Positions 55,812-64,000 of a DNA stretch of 64,000 nucleotides are shown here, piece after piece. The stretch spans positions 372,001 through 436,000 of the forward strand of contig NZ_AP026442.1 of the NCBI RefSeq assembly GCF_027923705.1, in the 5' to 3' direction. This DNA is from Cellulomonas sp. NTE-D12. Its GTDB lineage: Bacteria > Actinomycetota > Actinomycetes > Actinomycetales > Cellulomonadaceae. The notes under the pieces were generated by a model that was given only the letters and a program-made list of their open reading frames with translations, had not been told where the DNA came from and ran no database searches. Made by a program: the position numbers and the translations under genes. Numbering within the stretch: position 1 is the stretch's first letter; each line of letters opens with the position of its first letter.

Positions 55812-56846
55812 ATGCCCACGCCGTACGCCGCCGCCGAGAACCGGTACGACTCCATGACCTACCGGCGCACCGGCCGCAGCGGGCTGGACCTGCCGGCCAT
55901 CTCGCTGGGCCTGTGGCACAACTTCGGCGACGCCAGCCCGTACGGCCGCCAGCTCGAGGTGCTGCACACCGCGCTCGACCTCGGCATCACCCACCTGGAC
56001 GCCGCGAACAACTACGGCCCGGGCCCCGGCTCGGCGGAGACCAACCTCGGCCGCGCGCTCGCGGCCGACCTGGCGGCGTACCGCGACGAGCTGGTGATCT
56101 CGACGAAGGCCGGCTACCCGATGTGGACGGGGCCTTACCAGGACGGCGGCTCGCGCAAGTACCTGCTGTCCTCGCTGGACGCGTCGCTGCAGCGCCTCGG
56201 CCTCGACTACGTCGACATCTTCTACCACCACCGTCCGGACCCCAGCACGCCGCTGGAGGAGACGATGGGGGCGCTGGCGAGCGCCGTGACCAGCGGAAAG
56301 GCGCTGTACGTCGGCGTCTCCAACTACTCGCCGTCGCAGACGCGTGCCGCGCACGCCCTGCTCGCCGACATGGGCGTCCGCCTGCTGATCCACCAGCCCA
56401 GCTACTCGATGTTCAACCGGCACGTGGAGAACGTGGCGCCGGGGGAGACCGAGTCGCTGCTCGACGTGGTGGGCGACCTCGGCATCGGCACCATCGTGTT
56501 CTCCCCGCTCGCCCAGGGGCTGCTCACCGACCGGTACCTGTCCGGCGAGGTGCCCGCCGACTCCCGCGCCGCGACCGGCCGGTTCCTGTCGGCGTCGAAC
56601 CTCACCGACACCTACCTGCAGCGCGCCCGGGCCCTGAACGAGTTCGCGCAGGGTCGCGACCAGACGCTGGCGCAGCTCGCGGTGTCGTGGGTGCTGCGCG
56701 ACCAGCGGATCACCTCGGCCCTCGTCGGGGCCAGCTCAGCGGAGCAGCTGCGCTCGAACGTCGCCGCGCTGACGGCCCCGCCGCTGACGGACCAGGAGAT
56801 CGCCACGCTCGAGCAGTGGGCGGTCGACGGCACCGGCCGCAGCTGA
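55812..56846 (+). CDS. Aldo/keto reductase (YghZ-like)
   Basis: A 344-residue NADPH-dependent aldo/keto reductase of the AKR14/YghZ group (L-glyceraldehyde 3-phosphate reductase-like). The catalytic tetrad is D63, Y68, K99 and H139 (HLDAANNYG; STKAGYP; IFYHHRPD). It can detoxify methylglyoxal or reduce other aldehydes. GAGAGG lies upstream of ATG 55812; TAGCCT (55749-55754) is a candidate -10. The gene is monocistronic and converges with the GH13 gene. Confidence 0.93.
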   Translation: MPTPYAAAENRYDSMTYRRTGRSGLDLPAISLGLWHNFGDASPYGRQLEVLHTALDLGITHLDAANNYGPGPGSAETNLGRALAADLAAYRDELVISTKAGYPMWTGPYQDGGSRKYLLSSLDASLQRLGLDYVDIFYHHRPDPSTPLEETMGALASAVTSGKALYVGVSNYSPSQTRAAHALLADMGVRLLIHQPSYSMFNRHVENVAPGETESLLDVVGDLGIGTIVFSPLAQGLLTDRYLSGEVPADSRAATGRFLSASNLTDTYLQRARALNEFAQGRDQTLAQLAVSWVLRDQRITSALVGASSAEQLRSNVAALTAPPLTDQEIATLEQWAVDGTGRS

Positions 56847-56879
56847 CCGCTGCCCCCGTCGCCCAGCCGCAGCCGACAC

Positions 56880-58235
56880 TCAGCCGGTGTGGACGGCCCA
56901 GCCGTTCGCCGGCACCGACGCCGCGTCCGCCCACGACGGGTCGCTGACCGCCAGCCGCGCCCCGGCCGGCGCCGCCACCGGCTCGGTGCCGAGGTTCAGC
57001 GCCAGGGTCAGCGCCTCACCACCGCCGCGAGACGTGACGGTGATCCGCGCCCCCGTGTTCGACAGCTCGGACACGCCGACCGACCCGTCCACCAGCCAGG
57101 GGTGCCGCCGGCGGAGCCCGAACAGCTCCTGGTGCACGCGGTAGACCGGCAGGCCGATCGGCGACAGCTCGTCCGGTGACGCCGGGAACGCCGGCCGGAT
57201 CTCGTCGTCCCCGCCGACGCGCTCCTCCTTGACGCCGCGGAACCCGTGCTCGTCACCGGCGTACACCGACGGGATGCCGGGCAGCAGGGCCAGCAGGGCG
57301 ACGGTGTGGGTCAGCAGCTCGGCCGGGACGGTCGACGCGATCCGTGTGACGTCGTGGTTGCCGACGAACGTCTGCGGCAGGAACCGTGCGACCAGCTCGT
57401 CGTGCCGGCCCAGCGTCCAGGCCAGCTCCCAGAGGTTGCGGTCGACCAGCGAGCTCCAGATCGCCTTCCAGAGCTCGTACTGCGTCACCGAGTCGAGCCC
57501 GGACTCCTCGACGTACTCCGCGTAGTCGCCGTGGATCATCTCGCCGAGGAACCACGCCTCCGGGTGCCGCGCGCGCACCCCGGGCAGCACCGCCGCCCAG
57601 AACGACGGCGGCACGGCGTACGCCGCGTCGAGCCGCCACCCGTCGACACCCCGGTCCAGCCAGTGGGTCATCACGTCCCCGACGTACGCGCGCACGCGCT
57701 CGTCGTCGTGGTTCAGCGCCACCAGCGCGCCGTGCCCCTCGAACGTCGCCGGTCGGTCCCCGTCCCACCGGACCAGCCGTCCGGCCTCGCTCTGCGGCCC
57801 GCCGGCCACGGCGTCCCGCACCCACGGGTGCTCGGCCGACACGTGGTTGAACACCCCGTCCAGCAGCACCCGGACCCCGCGCGCGTGCCCCGCCGCGACG
57901 AGCTCGTCCAGCTGCTCGTCCCCGCCCAGCCGGGCGTCCACCCGCAGGTGGTCGAGGGTGTCGTACCCGTGCGTCGCGGAGTGGAACACCGGTCCGAGCA
58001 GCAACCCGTTCGCACCGAACCCCACCAGGTGGTCGAGCCACCCGACCAGGTGCCGCAGCCCTCGTCCGGTCTCGACCGAGGACCCGTCGGTCGCCGCCCC
58101 CGTGAAGCCGAGCGGGTACAGGTGCCACCAGATGGCGTGCCGCGCCCACGCCGGCCCAAGCACTCGCCCCGCCGCCACGGTCCCGGCGGCGCCCGCCGAC
58201 GGCACGGCGCCGCTCGCCGCCGCCTCGCCGTCCAC
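56880..58235 (-). CDS. Alpha-amylase family (GH13) enzyme, cytoplasmic
   Basis: A 451-residue GH13 glycosidase. The four conserved regions are visible: DGVFNHV (126-132), GWRLDAAY with nucleophile D203, the acid/base E232 in FLGEMIHG, and FVGNHD with D295. A beta-sandwich domain C ends the protein. There is no signal peptide, and the first 25 residues are an Ala/Gly-rich tail. It likely acts on maltodextrins or trehalose-related sugars in the cell. The GTG directly abuts the recQ stop (58236), so it is probably translated from the recQ mRNA. Confidence 0.92.
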   Translation of the reverse strand: MDGEAAASGAVPSAGAAGTVAAGRVLGPAWARHAIWWHLYPLGFTGAATDGSSVETGRGLRHLVGWLDHLVGFGANGLLLGPVFHSATHGYDTLDHLRVDARLGGDEQLDELVAAGHARGVRVLLDGVFNHVSAEHPWVRDAVAGGPQSEAGRLVRWDGDRPATFEGHGALVALNHDDERVRAYVGDVMTHWLDRGVDGWRLDAAYAVPPSFWAAVLPGVRARHPEAWFLGEMIHGDYAEYVEESGLDSVTQYELWKAIWSSLVDRNLWELAWTLGRHDELVARFLPQTFVGNHDVTRIASTVPAELLTHTVALLALLPGIPSVYAGDEHGFRGVKEERVGGDDEIRPAFPASPDELSPIGLPVYRVHQELFGLRRRHPWLVDGSVGVSELSNTGARITVTSRGGGEALTLALNLGTEPVAAPAGARLAVSDPSWADAASVPANGWAVHTG

Positions 58236-60071
58236 TCAGCCCTCCAGCGCCGCGAGCAGCCCGGCGCCGTACCGCTCGAGCTTCGCAGCCCCGACCCCGC
58301 CGATCCCGGCCAGCTCGTCCAGGTCCGCCGGCCGCCGCGTCACCACGTCCCGCAGCGTCGCGTCGTGGAACACCACGTACGCCGGCACGCCCTGCTCCTT
58401 GGCCACGCCGGCCCGCCACGCGCGCAGCCGCTCGAACACCGCCTGCGCCTCGTCGTCCAGCTCCGGCACGCCCGCGCCACCCGCCCGGCCCCCGGCGGCA
58501 CCGGCTCGCGCCCGCGGCCGACCCGCCCGCGGCGCCTCCCGCCGCAGCCGTACCTCACGCTCACCGCGCAGCACGTCGGCGCTGCCCTCGGTCAGCCGCA
58601 GGGTGCCGTACCCGTCGGTGTCCACGGAGAGCAGCTCGGCGGCCAGCAGCTGCCGCACCACGCCGCGCCACTCGACGTCCGACAGGTCCCCGCCGATGCC
58701 GAACGTCGACAGCTCGCCGTGGCCGAGGCTGCGCACCCGCTCGGTCTCCTTGCCGCGCAGGATGTCCACCACGTGCCCGACGCCGTACCGCTGCCCCCGC
58801 TGCTCGAGCCGGACCACGGTGGACAGCAGCTTCTGCGCCGGCACCGTCCCGTCCCACGTCTCGGGCGGGGCCAGGCACGTGTCGCAGTTGCCGCACGGCT
58901 CCGACACCTGGCCGAAGTACGAGAGGAGCTGCACGCGGCGGCAGTCGGCCGTCTCGCAGAGCGCCAGCATCGCGTCGAGGTGCTGGGTCAGCCGCCGCCG
59001 GTGGGCGGCGTCCCCCTCGGAGCCGTCGATCAGCCGCCGCTGCTGCACCACGTCGGCCAGCCCGTACGCCAGCCACGCGGTGGACGGCAGCCCGTCACGT
59101 CCGGCGCGGCCGGTCTCCTGGTAGTACCCCTCGACGGACTTGGGCAGGTCCAGGTGCGCGACGAACCGCACGTCCGGCTTGTCGATGCCCATCCCGAACG
59201 CGATGGTCGCCACCATCACCAGACCGTCCTCGCGCAGGAACCGTGCCTGGTTGCGCGCCCGCACCGCCCGGTCCAGCCCCGCGTGGTACGGCAACGCGGC
59301 GATGCCCTGCGCGACGAGGAACTCCGCCGTCTGCTCCACCGACGCCCTGGTCAGGCAGTAGACGATGCCCGAGTCCCCGGGGTGCTCGGTCCGCAGCAGC
59401 TGCAGAAGCTGGGCCCGCGGGTTGTCCTTCGGCACGATCCGGTACCGGATGTTGGGTCGGTCGAAGCTCGCGACGAAGTCCCGCGCCTCACCGAGGGAGA
59501 GCCGCTGCCGGATCTCGGTGTGCGTCGCGGCCGTCGCCGTGGCGGTCAGCGCGATCCGCGGCACGTCCGGCCACCGCTCGTGCAGCAGCGACAGCTGCAG
59601 GTAGTCCGGCCGGAAGTCGTGCCCCCACTGCGACACGCAGTGCGCCTCGTCGATGGCGAACAGCGCCACCCGTCCCCGGTCCAGCAGGTCGAGCGTGTCC
59701 GGTGCGGTCAGCCGCTCCGGTGCGAGGTAGAGCAGGTCGAGCTCACCGGCGAGGAACGCCCGCTCGGTGTCCCGACGAGCAGTCGGGTCCTGCGTCGAGT
59801 TGAGGAACCCGGCCCGAACACCCAGTGCCGAGAGGGCGTCCACCTGGTCCTGCATCAGGGCGATCAGCGGGGAGACGACGACGCCGGTGCCCTCCCTGAC
59901 CAGGGACGGGACCTGGTAGCACAGCGACTTGCCGCCACCGGTGGGCATCAGCACGAGCGCGTCGCCGCCGGCCACCACGTGGTCGATCACCTCGGCCTGG
60001 GCGCCGCGGAACTCGTCGTACCCCCAGACGGTGCGCAGCACGTCGAGCGGGGTCTGCGACGTCAGCTGCAC
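58236..60071 (-). CDS. recQ: ATP-dependent DNA helicase RecQ
   Basis: A 611-residue RecQ helicase that unwinds DNA 3' to 5' in recombination and fork repair. Walker A is PTGGGKS (43-49), DEAH is at 141-144, and the helicase C domain and RQC zinc site (CETADCRRVQLLSYFG; PCGNCDTC) are complete. A winged helix and a C-terminal HRDC domain (EQGVPAYVVFHDATLRDVV) follow, so all three standard modules are present. It is divergent from the SDR gene across 137 bp; the GH13 gene is directly downstream. Confidence 0.96.
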   Translation of the reverse strand: MQLTSQTPLDVLRTVWGYDEFRGAQAEVIDHVVAGGDALVLMPTGGGKSLCYQVPSLVREGTGVVVSPLIALMQDQVDALSALGVRAGFLNSTQDPTARRDTERAFLAGELDLLYLAPERLTAPDTLDLLDRGRVALFAIDEAHCVSQWGHDFRPDYLQLSLLHERWPDVPRIALTATATAATHTEIRQRLSLGEARDFVASFDRPNIRYRIVPKDNPRAQLLQLLRTEHPGDSGIVYCLTRASVEQTAEFLVAQGIAALPYHAGLDRAVRARNQARFLREDGLVMVATIAFGMGIDKPDVRFVAHLDLPKSVEGYYQETGRAGRDGLPSTAWLAYGLADVVQQRRLIDGSEGDAAHRRRLTQHLDAMLALCETADCRRVQLLSYFGQVSEPCGNCDTCLAPPETWDGTVPAQKLLSTVVRLEQRGQRYGVGHVVDILRGKETERVRSLGHGELSTFGIGGDLSDVEWRGVVRQLLAAELLSVDTDGYGTLRLTEGSADVLRGEREVRLRREAPRAGRPRARAGAAGGRAGGAGVPELDDEAQAVFERLRAWRAGVAKEQGVPAYVVFHDATLRDVVTRRPADLDELAGIGGVGAAKLERYGAGLLAALEG

Positions 60072-60195
60072 CCGCCCACCCTACGAGCGACCCCCGACAA
60101 CGGGACGCCAGGCCGCCCACAGGCCCGGCCCCGGGCGGTCGGACCCGTCGGCCGTAGTCCGGCCCGACGCCTCCCCGAGCACGCCCGACGGTCCG

Positions 60196-60201
60196 TAGGG
60201 T
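60196..60201 (+). promoter_or_regulatory. Putative -10 element of the SDR gene (TAGGGT)
   Basis: TAGGGT ends 7 nt before the ATG at 60209, with no ribosome site; it supports a leaderless start there rather than the upstream GTG at 60200. Confidence 0.45.
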
Positions 60202-60208
60202 GGCCCGC

Positions 60209-61036
60209 ATGGGTACTGCACTGGTCACCGGCGCGAGCGCCGGCCTCGGTCTCGAGTTCGCCTGGCAGCTGGCCACCGCGCGGCACGACGTGGTGCTCGT
60301 GGCCCGTGACGAGGACCGGCTGCGCCGCCTCGCCGCCCAGCTCGAGGCAGCCGCCGGTGTGCGCGCGGAGGTGCTGGTCGCGGACCTGTCCGTCCGTGCC
60401 GACCTCGAGCGCGTCGCCGACCGGCTGCGGGACGACGAGCGTCCCGTCGGCCTGCTGGTCAACAACGCCGGCTTCGGGCTGGCGCAGGAGTTCGTCGGCG
60501 GCGACGTCGCCCGCGAGGAGTACGCGCTCGACGTGATGGTGCGTGCCGTCATGGTGCTGTCCCACGCGGCGGCAGACGCGATGGTGCGACGGGGCCGCGG
60601 CGCCATCCTCAACGTGGGATCCGTGGCAGGACTGCTCGCCTCCGGCACCTACTCGGCGCACAAGGCCTGGGTGCGCTCGTTCACCGAGGGCCTGGCGGTG
60701 GAGCTGCAGGGCACGGGCGTCACCGCCACCGTCGTCCAGCCGGGCTTCGTGCACACCGAGTTCCACGAGCGCGGCGGCATCGACGTCTCGATGTTCCCGG
60801 ACGTCACCTTCCTCAACCCCGAGGACGTGGTGGCGGCCGCCCTGGCCGACGTCCGTCGCGGCGTGGTCCTGTCCACGCCGAGCCTGCGCTACCGCGCCGC
60901 GGCCGCAGTCGCCCGCGTCGCGCCGCGCTCGGCGATCCGTGCCTTCGGCCGCTACCGCAAGCAGCTGCAGGACCAGGAGGGGCACCAGGACGACGATCAG
61001 CGGCAGGATCGCGACGAGGCCGCCGCCGACGCGTGA
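60209..61036 (+). CDS. Short-chain dehydrogenase/reductase
   Basis: A 275-residue classical SDR. The cofactor motif TGASAGLG is at 7-14, NNAG at 85-88, and the catalytic S138, Y148 and K152 are in place (GTYSAHKAW). The first basic residue after the second strand (VARDEDRL) points to NADP(H). A charged Gln/Asp-rich tail ends the protein. The substrate is unknown. pyrE starts 46 bp downstream behind its own candidate promoter. Confidence 0.93.
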   Translation: MGTALVTGASAGLGLEFAWQLATARHDVVLVARDEDRLRRLAAQLEAAAGVRAEVLVADLSVRADLERVADRLRDDERPVGLLVNNAGFGLAQEFVGGDVAREEYALDVMVRAVMVLSHAAADAMVRRGRGAILNVGSVAGLLASGTYSAHKAWVRSFTEGLAVELQGTGVTATVVQPGFVHTEFHERGGIDVSMFPDVTFLNPEDVVAAALADVRRGVVLSTPSLRYRAAAAVARVAPRSAIRAFGRYRKQLQDQEGHQDDDQRQDRDEAAADA

Positions 61037-61068
61037 CGCGAGCGCTCCTGACCCCCGGCCCGACTCGT

Positions 61069-61074
61069 TACCCT
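61069..61074 (+). promoter_or_regulatory. Putative -10 element of pyrE (TACCCT)
   Basis: TACCCT ends 8 nt before the pyrE GTG (61083) and no ribosome site is visible, consistent with another leaderless transcript. No PyrR-type attenuator is present. Confidence 0.4.
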
Positions 61075-61082
61075 GGCGACCC

Positions 61083-61667
61083 GTGAGCCCCGACGCCTCG
61101 ACCGGCCCCGTCTCCACCCGCGACCAGCTGCGCGACCTGATCCGTGACCTCGCCGTCGTGCACGGCCGCGTCACGCTCGCGTCCGGCCGGGAGGCCGACT
61201 ACTACGTCGACCTGCGCCGCGTGACGCTGCACCACCGCGCCGCCCCGCTGATCGGCCACGTGCTGCTGGACCGCCTCGAGGAGGTCGGCCTGGGACCCGG
61301 CGAGATCGACGCCACCGGCGGCCTGACGCTCGGGGCCGACCCCGTGGCCACCTCGCTCCTGCACGCCGCCGCGAGCCGCGGCCTGGACCTCGACGCCTTC
61401 GTCGTCCGCAAGGAGGCCAAGGCTCACGGGATGCAGCGCCGCATCGAGGGCCCGGACATCGCCGGCCGCCGCGTGGTGGTGGTCGAGGACACGTCGACGA
61501 CCGGCGGCTCGGTGGCCACGGCCGTCGAGGCGGTGCGTGAGGCCGGCGCCGAGGTGCGGGGTGTTGCCGTCCTGGTCGACCGCGACACCGGCGCCCGGGA
61601 GAAGATCGAGGCCCTCGGCGTGCCGTACCACTACCTGTACGGCCTGGCCGACCTCGGCCTCGCCTGA
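61083..61667 (+). CDS. pyrE: Orotate phosphoribosyltransferase
   Basis: PyrE joins orotate to PRPP to give orotidine 5'-phosphate in de novo pyrimidine synthesis. The PRPP loop VVVVEDTSTTGGS is at 131-143 and the catalytic lysine region VRKEAKAHG at 108-116. The 194-residue length is typical. No other pyr gene is nearby, so it is separate from the main pyr operon, as often in actinobacteria. Confidence 0.96.
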   Translation: MSPDASTGPVSTRDQLRDLIRDLAVVHGRVTLASGREADYYVDLRRVTLHHRAAPLIGHVLLDRLEEVGLGPGEIDATGGLTLGADPVATSLLHAAASRGLDLDAFVVRKEAKAHGMQRRIEGPDIAGRRVVVVEDTSTTGGSVATAVEAVREAGAEVRGVAVLVDRDTGAREKIEALGVPYHYLYGLADLGLA

Positions 61668-61735
61668 CCCGGCCGCCTCAGGTGCCGTCCCGCGCGTGTC
61701 GATGACGTGGGCATGAGCGCCGTCGGGGTCCGCGG

Positions 61736-62437
61736 GTGAACAACTGGGTCTTCTGGCTGGTCGTGCTGCTCAGCGTCGCCGCGACGGCCGGGCAGGCGTG
61801 GCTGCGCGTGCAGAACCGGCGGCGGCTGAAGGTGTGGGCGCAGGCCACCGGCTGGCAGTACGCGGAGCGCTACGACGAGTGGACGACGATCTCGTCGTCC
61901 CATCCCTTCGGCCAGGGACGCGACCGCCGGGCGTGCGACGTCGTCCAGGGGTCCTTCGAGGCGCACCCCGCCGTCGCCTTCGACTACCGGTGGACCACCG
62001 GCCAGGGCAAGAACCGGCAGGTGCACCACGCGCACGTCGTCGCGCTGCGGTTGCCGGCGTACCTGCCCACCATCCAGGCGACCCCCGAGGGCCTGGGCAC
62101 GGTGCTGGCGCACCTGGTCGGCGCGCAGGACATGCAGTTCGAGTCCGAGGACTTCAACCGCGCCTACCGGGTCACGGCCGGCGACCTGCGCACCGCCACC
62201 GACGTGATCAACCCCCGGCTGATGGAGCGTCTGCTGCGCGGCGACGCGCGCGGGGTGTCGTGGCGCATCGACGGGATCTGGATCCTGTCCTGGCAGGCCG
62301 GCGGCTGGGACCTCGACTCGCTCGCCGCACGACTCGGGGTGCTGGCCGCCGTCGTCCGCGCCGTTCCCCGCCACGTGTGGCAGGACCACGGCTACGATCC
62401 GCTCACCGACAGCACCCCTGGAGAGGCCGTCCTGTGA
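61736..62437 (+). CDS. Membrane-anchored protein of unknown function, coupled to lemA
   Basis: A 233-residue protein with one N-terminal membrane segment (about 4-20) and a cytoplasmic domain containing WAQATGWQYAERYDEW and HHAHVVALRLP. It resembles DUF3137-type proteins that sit next to lemA in actinobacteria, but I am not certain of the family. The stop overlaps the lemA GTG by 4 bp (62434-62437), so the two are translated together. The GTG start itself overlaps a nine-codon ATG frame (61713-61739). Confidence 0.75.
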   Translation: MNNWVFWLVVLLSVAATAGQAWLRVQNRRRLKVWAQATGWQYAERYDEWTTISSSHPFGQGRDRRACDVVQGSFEAHPAVAFDYRWTTGQGKNRQVHHAHVVALRLPAYLPTIQATPEGLGTVLAHLVGAQDMQFESEDFNRAYRVTAGDLRTATDVINPRLMERLLRGDARGVSWRIDGIWILSWQAGGWDLDSLAARLGVLAAVVRAVPRHVWQDHGYDPLTDSTPGEAVL

Positions 62438-63003
62438 ACCCCGTGTCCGTCGTCCTGATCGTGATCGCGGCGATCGTCGTCCTGCTCCTGCTGTGGGCGG
62501 TGGCGCAGTACAACGGCCTGGTCCGGCTGCGGAACCTGGTCCAGGAGGCCTGGCGGCAGATCGACGTCGAGCTGCACCGCCGGCACGACCTGATCCCCAA
62601 CCTCGTCGAGACGGTCAAGGGCTACGCCGCCCACGAGCGTGCGGTGTTCGACGAGGTCGCGCGGGCGCGCGCTGCCGCCTCCGGGCCCGCGGCCGGCCCG
62701 GCGCAGCAGGCCGAGCAGGAGAACGCGCTGACCGCCGCCCTCGGACGGCTGTTCGCGGTGGCCGAGGCCTACCCGGTGCTGCGCGCCAGCGAGAACTTCC
62801 AGCAGCTGCAGGCCGAGCTGTCCAACACGGAGGACCGGATCGCGGCCGGCCGTCGGTTCTACAACGCCAACGTGCGGGCCCTGAACACCAAGGTCGAGAC
62901 CTTCCCGTCGAACGTGATCGCCGGCATGTTCGGCTTCACGCGGGCGGAGTACTTCGAGGTGGACGACCCGCAGGTCCGTCAGGCGCCGACCGTCAGCTTC
63001 TGA
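62434..63003 (+). CDS. lemA: LemA family protein
   Basis: A 189-residue LemA protein: an N-terminal membrane helix (about 3-22) and a long helical domain with YNGLVRLRNLVQEAWRQIDVEL, RRHDLIPNLVETVKGYA and FYNANVRALNTKVETFPSN. LemA proteins are widespread, and in some bacteria they are linked to membrane stress and proteases, with the activity unclear. GGAGAGG upstream of the GTG supports the start. The gene ends 5 bp before the convergent ATPase gene. Confidence 0.93.
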   Translation: MNPVSVVLIVIAAIVVLLLLWAVAQYNGLVRLRNLVQEAWRQIDVELHRRHDLIPNLVETVKGYAAHERAVFDEVARARAAASGPAAGPAQQAEQENALTAALGRLFAVAEAYPVLRASENFQQLQAELSNTEDRIAAGRRFYNANVRALNTKVETFPSNVIAGMFGFTRAEYFEVDDPQVRQAPTVSF

Positions 63004-63008
63004 TCCGC

Positions 63009-64000
63009 CTAGAAGGAGTACGTCGCGACGTGCTCCTGCGACGGGTGCGGCAGCGACGGGTCGCGCAGCGACGGCAGCAGGTGCAGGAGCGGGTCGACGA
63101 ACCCCCGCCGCGGGTCCAGCACGCCGGCGTCCGCCAACCGGTCGAGCAGGTGGCCGACCTGCTCGGCAGGGATACCCAGCTCGACGGCGATCTCCGCCGG
63201 CTCGACGAACCGCCCGGTGGTGCTGCACACCGCGACGAACAGCCGCTCGATCGGGCACGGTGCGGACCCGTCGCCGATGCACACGTCCCGCCGCAGCCCC
63301 TCGGCGAGCAGGTCGACGAACGCCGTGCTGACGTCCCCGAGGTCCCGCCGCTCGGCCACGGCCCGCGCGAAACCGCCGTACCGCAGGTACTCCTCGCGCA
63401 CCGTGCGGGCGTCCGCCCCCGGCTGGGCGCCGAGCAGCTCGGCGAGGGTCGACGGGCGCAGCGAGCGCACGGTCGCGGCACCCTCCCAGCCGGCCTGGAC
63501 GCGCTCCACCGCCGCGCCCGCGAGGGACGCCGTCACCAGCACCCGGACGCCCGGCACCGGCGTCGCCAGCACGTCGGCCCAGTCGCCGCACGCGGACGCC
63601 TCGTCCAGGATCACCAACCGGGGCTGGTCGCACGCCGGCGCGCCCACCCGCGTCGGCCGCCGCAGGGCGTTGTCCAGGTCCTGGGCGTCCAGCGCGGGGC
63701 GGTCGGGGAACGGGTCGTCGGGCGTCGCCTCGACCGGCACCCACAGCACCGCACGGGCGTCCAGGTCCGGCTCGGCGAGCGCCTGGACCACGGCGTCCTT
63801 CGCCGCCGTCGTCTTGCCCACGGCGCGCGGGCCCACCAGCACGGTCGCCGTCCCGGCGGGGGCGTGCGCGACATCGGACAGCGCGGCCCGGCCGGCGAGC
63901 GTGCCGGTCAGCCACTCGTGCCGTGCGCGCTGGGCGAGGTGCACGTCGTCCACTGCCCAGGAGACCCGCGTGCGGCGGGACCACCACGGGTTGGCGGCGC
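63009..64000 (-). CDS. AAA ATPase with DUF4143-like C-terminus, N-terminal end cut
   Basis: A P-loop ATPase whose frame stays open to the right edge, so the start is outside the window. The first visible residues, NPWWSRRTRVSW, match the beginning of the actinobacterial NPWW-type ATPases, so only a few residues are missing. Walker A is VGPRAVGKTT, Walker B is RLVILDEAS, and a winged-helix region (VELGIPAEQVGHLLDRLADAGVL) lies near the C-terminus. A GTG at 63953 could be mistaken for a start. The target or function is unknown. Confidence 0.85.
   Translation of the reverse strand, partial: AANPWWSRRTRVSWAVDDVHLAQRARHEWLTGTLAGRAALSDVAHAPAGTATVLVGPRAVGKTTAAKDAVVQALAEPDLDARAVLWVPVEATPDDPFPDRPALDAQDLDNALRRPTRVGAPACDQPRLVILDEASACGDWADVLATPVPGVRVLVTASLAGAAVERVQAGWEGAATVRSLRPSTLAELLGAQPGADARTVREEYLRYGGFARAVAERRDLGDVSTAFVDLLAEGLRRDVCIGDGSAPCPIERLFVAVCSTTGRFVEPAEIAVELGIPAEQVGHLLDRLADAGVLDPRRGFVDPLLHLLPSLRDPSLPHPSQEHVATYSF

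Noticed and set aside
57246..60536. A long plus-strand open frame antisense to the GH13 and recQ genes
   Set aside because: Low-complexity basic composition and no motif; the opposite strand encodes complete GH13 and RecQ proteins.
61713..61739. A nine-codon frame (ATG to TGA) overlapping the GTG of the lemA-linked membrane protein by 4 bp
   Set aside because: No promoter hexamer at the leaderless distance and no ribosome site; such short frames arise by chance at GTGA junctions.

Overview
The window is 64 kb of very GC-rich chromosomal DNA from an actinobacterium. The gene set (WhiB protein, class A PBP with a PASTA domain, orphan GlnR, GlxR/Crp-type regulator, ClpC, DUF2516, DUF4395, many GTG starts and apparently leaderless promoters) fits the Micrococcales, and I would guess Cellulomonadaceae. 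That placement is inferred from gene content; no 16S gene is present. Coding is dense, with many 1-4 bp start/stop overlaps. I saw no prophage, insertion sequence or CRISPR array. Both ends cut a gene: a PepC-type peptidase at the left and an AAA ATPase at the right.

Layout. 1-10.3 kb: peptidase tail, dnaX, recR, a DUF5063 gene, an ABC-2 transporter pair, a TSUP transporter, and the lysC-asd aspartate-pathway pair with an internal start for a LysC beta subunit. 10.3-13 kb: a DUF2510 membrane protein, a Fic-like protein with a degraded catalytic motif, and tRNA-Pro(CGG). 12.1-21.3 kb: a block that matches the Mycobacterium tuberculosis Rv3670-Rv3683 neighbourhood (metallophosphoesterase, ponA2, whiB4-like, DUF4177, RidA, crp, nth, EphE-like hydrolase), followed by nhaA. 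21.3-24.5 kb: glnR, then a membrane protein, a thioredoxin-like protein and DUF4395, then a DsrE protein. 24.6-29.7 kb: quinone reductase, a 35-residue membrane peptide, a nitrobindin-like protein, YgfZ, a FUSC-type protein, DUF2516 and Dtd.

29.66-30.22 kb is a non-coding island bounded by two nearly identical hairpins and containing four DnaA-box-like 9-mers. It is the least explained stretch. 30.3-39.5 kb holds a macro-domain protein, a class V aminotransferase divergent from a LysR regulator with an N-terminal pentapeptide repeat, HAD and alpha/beta hydrolases, a YdcF-like protein, a thioesterase, a small cysteine-containing membrane protein behind a CsoR-type operator, a sirtuin, and a GAF histidine kinase behind an 18-bp palindrome.

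39.7-64 kb: clpC, an amino-acid permease, a GGDEF protein, an orphan ABC ATPase, a membrane-anchored dimethylformamidase-like protein, a GH92-GT4-putA operon, trmL, an aldo/keto reductase, a GH13 enzyme next to recQ, an SDR, pyrE, a membrane protein-lemA pair and the edge ATPase.

No single dramatic new system stands out. The signals most worth following are the hairpin-bounded island, the CsoR-type operator on an unrecognised gene, the variable-repeat LysR, the leader peptide before the 22.2 kb operon, and four proteins whose key catalytic or ligand residues are missing or weakened (Fic-like, EphE-like, nitrobindin-like, RsiG-like).
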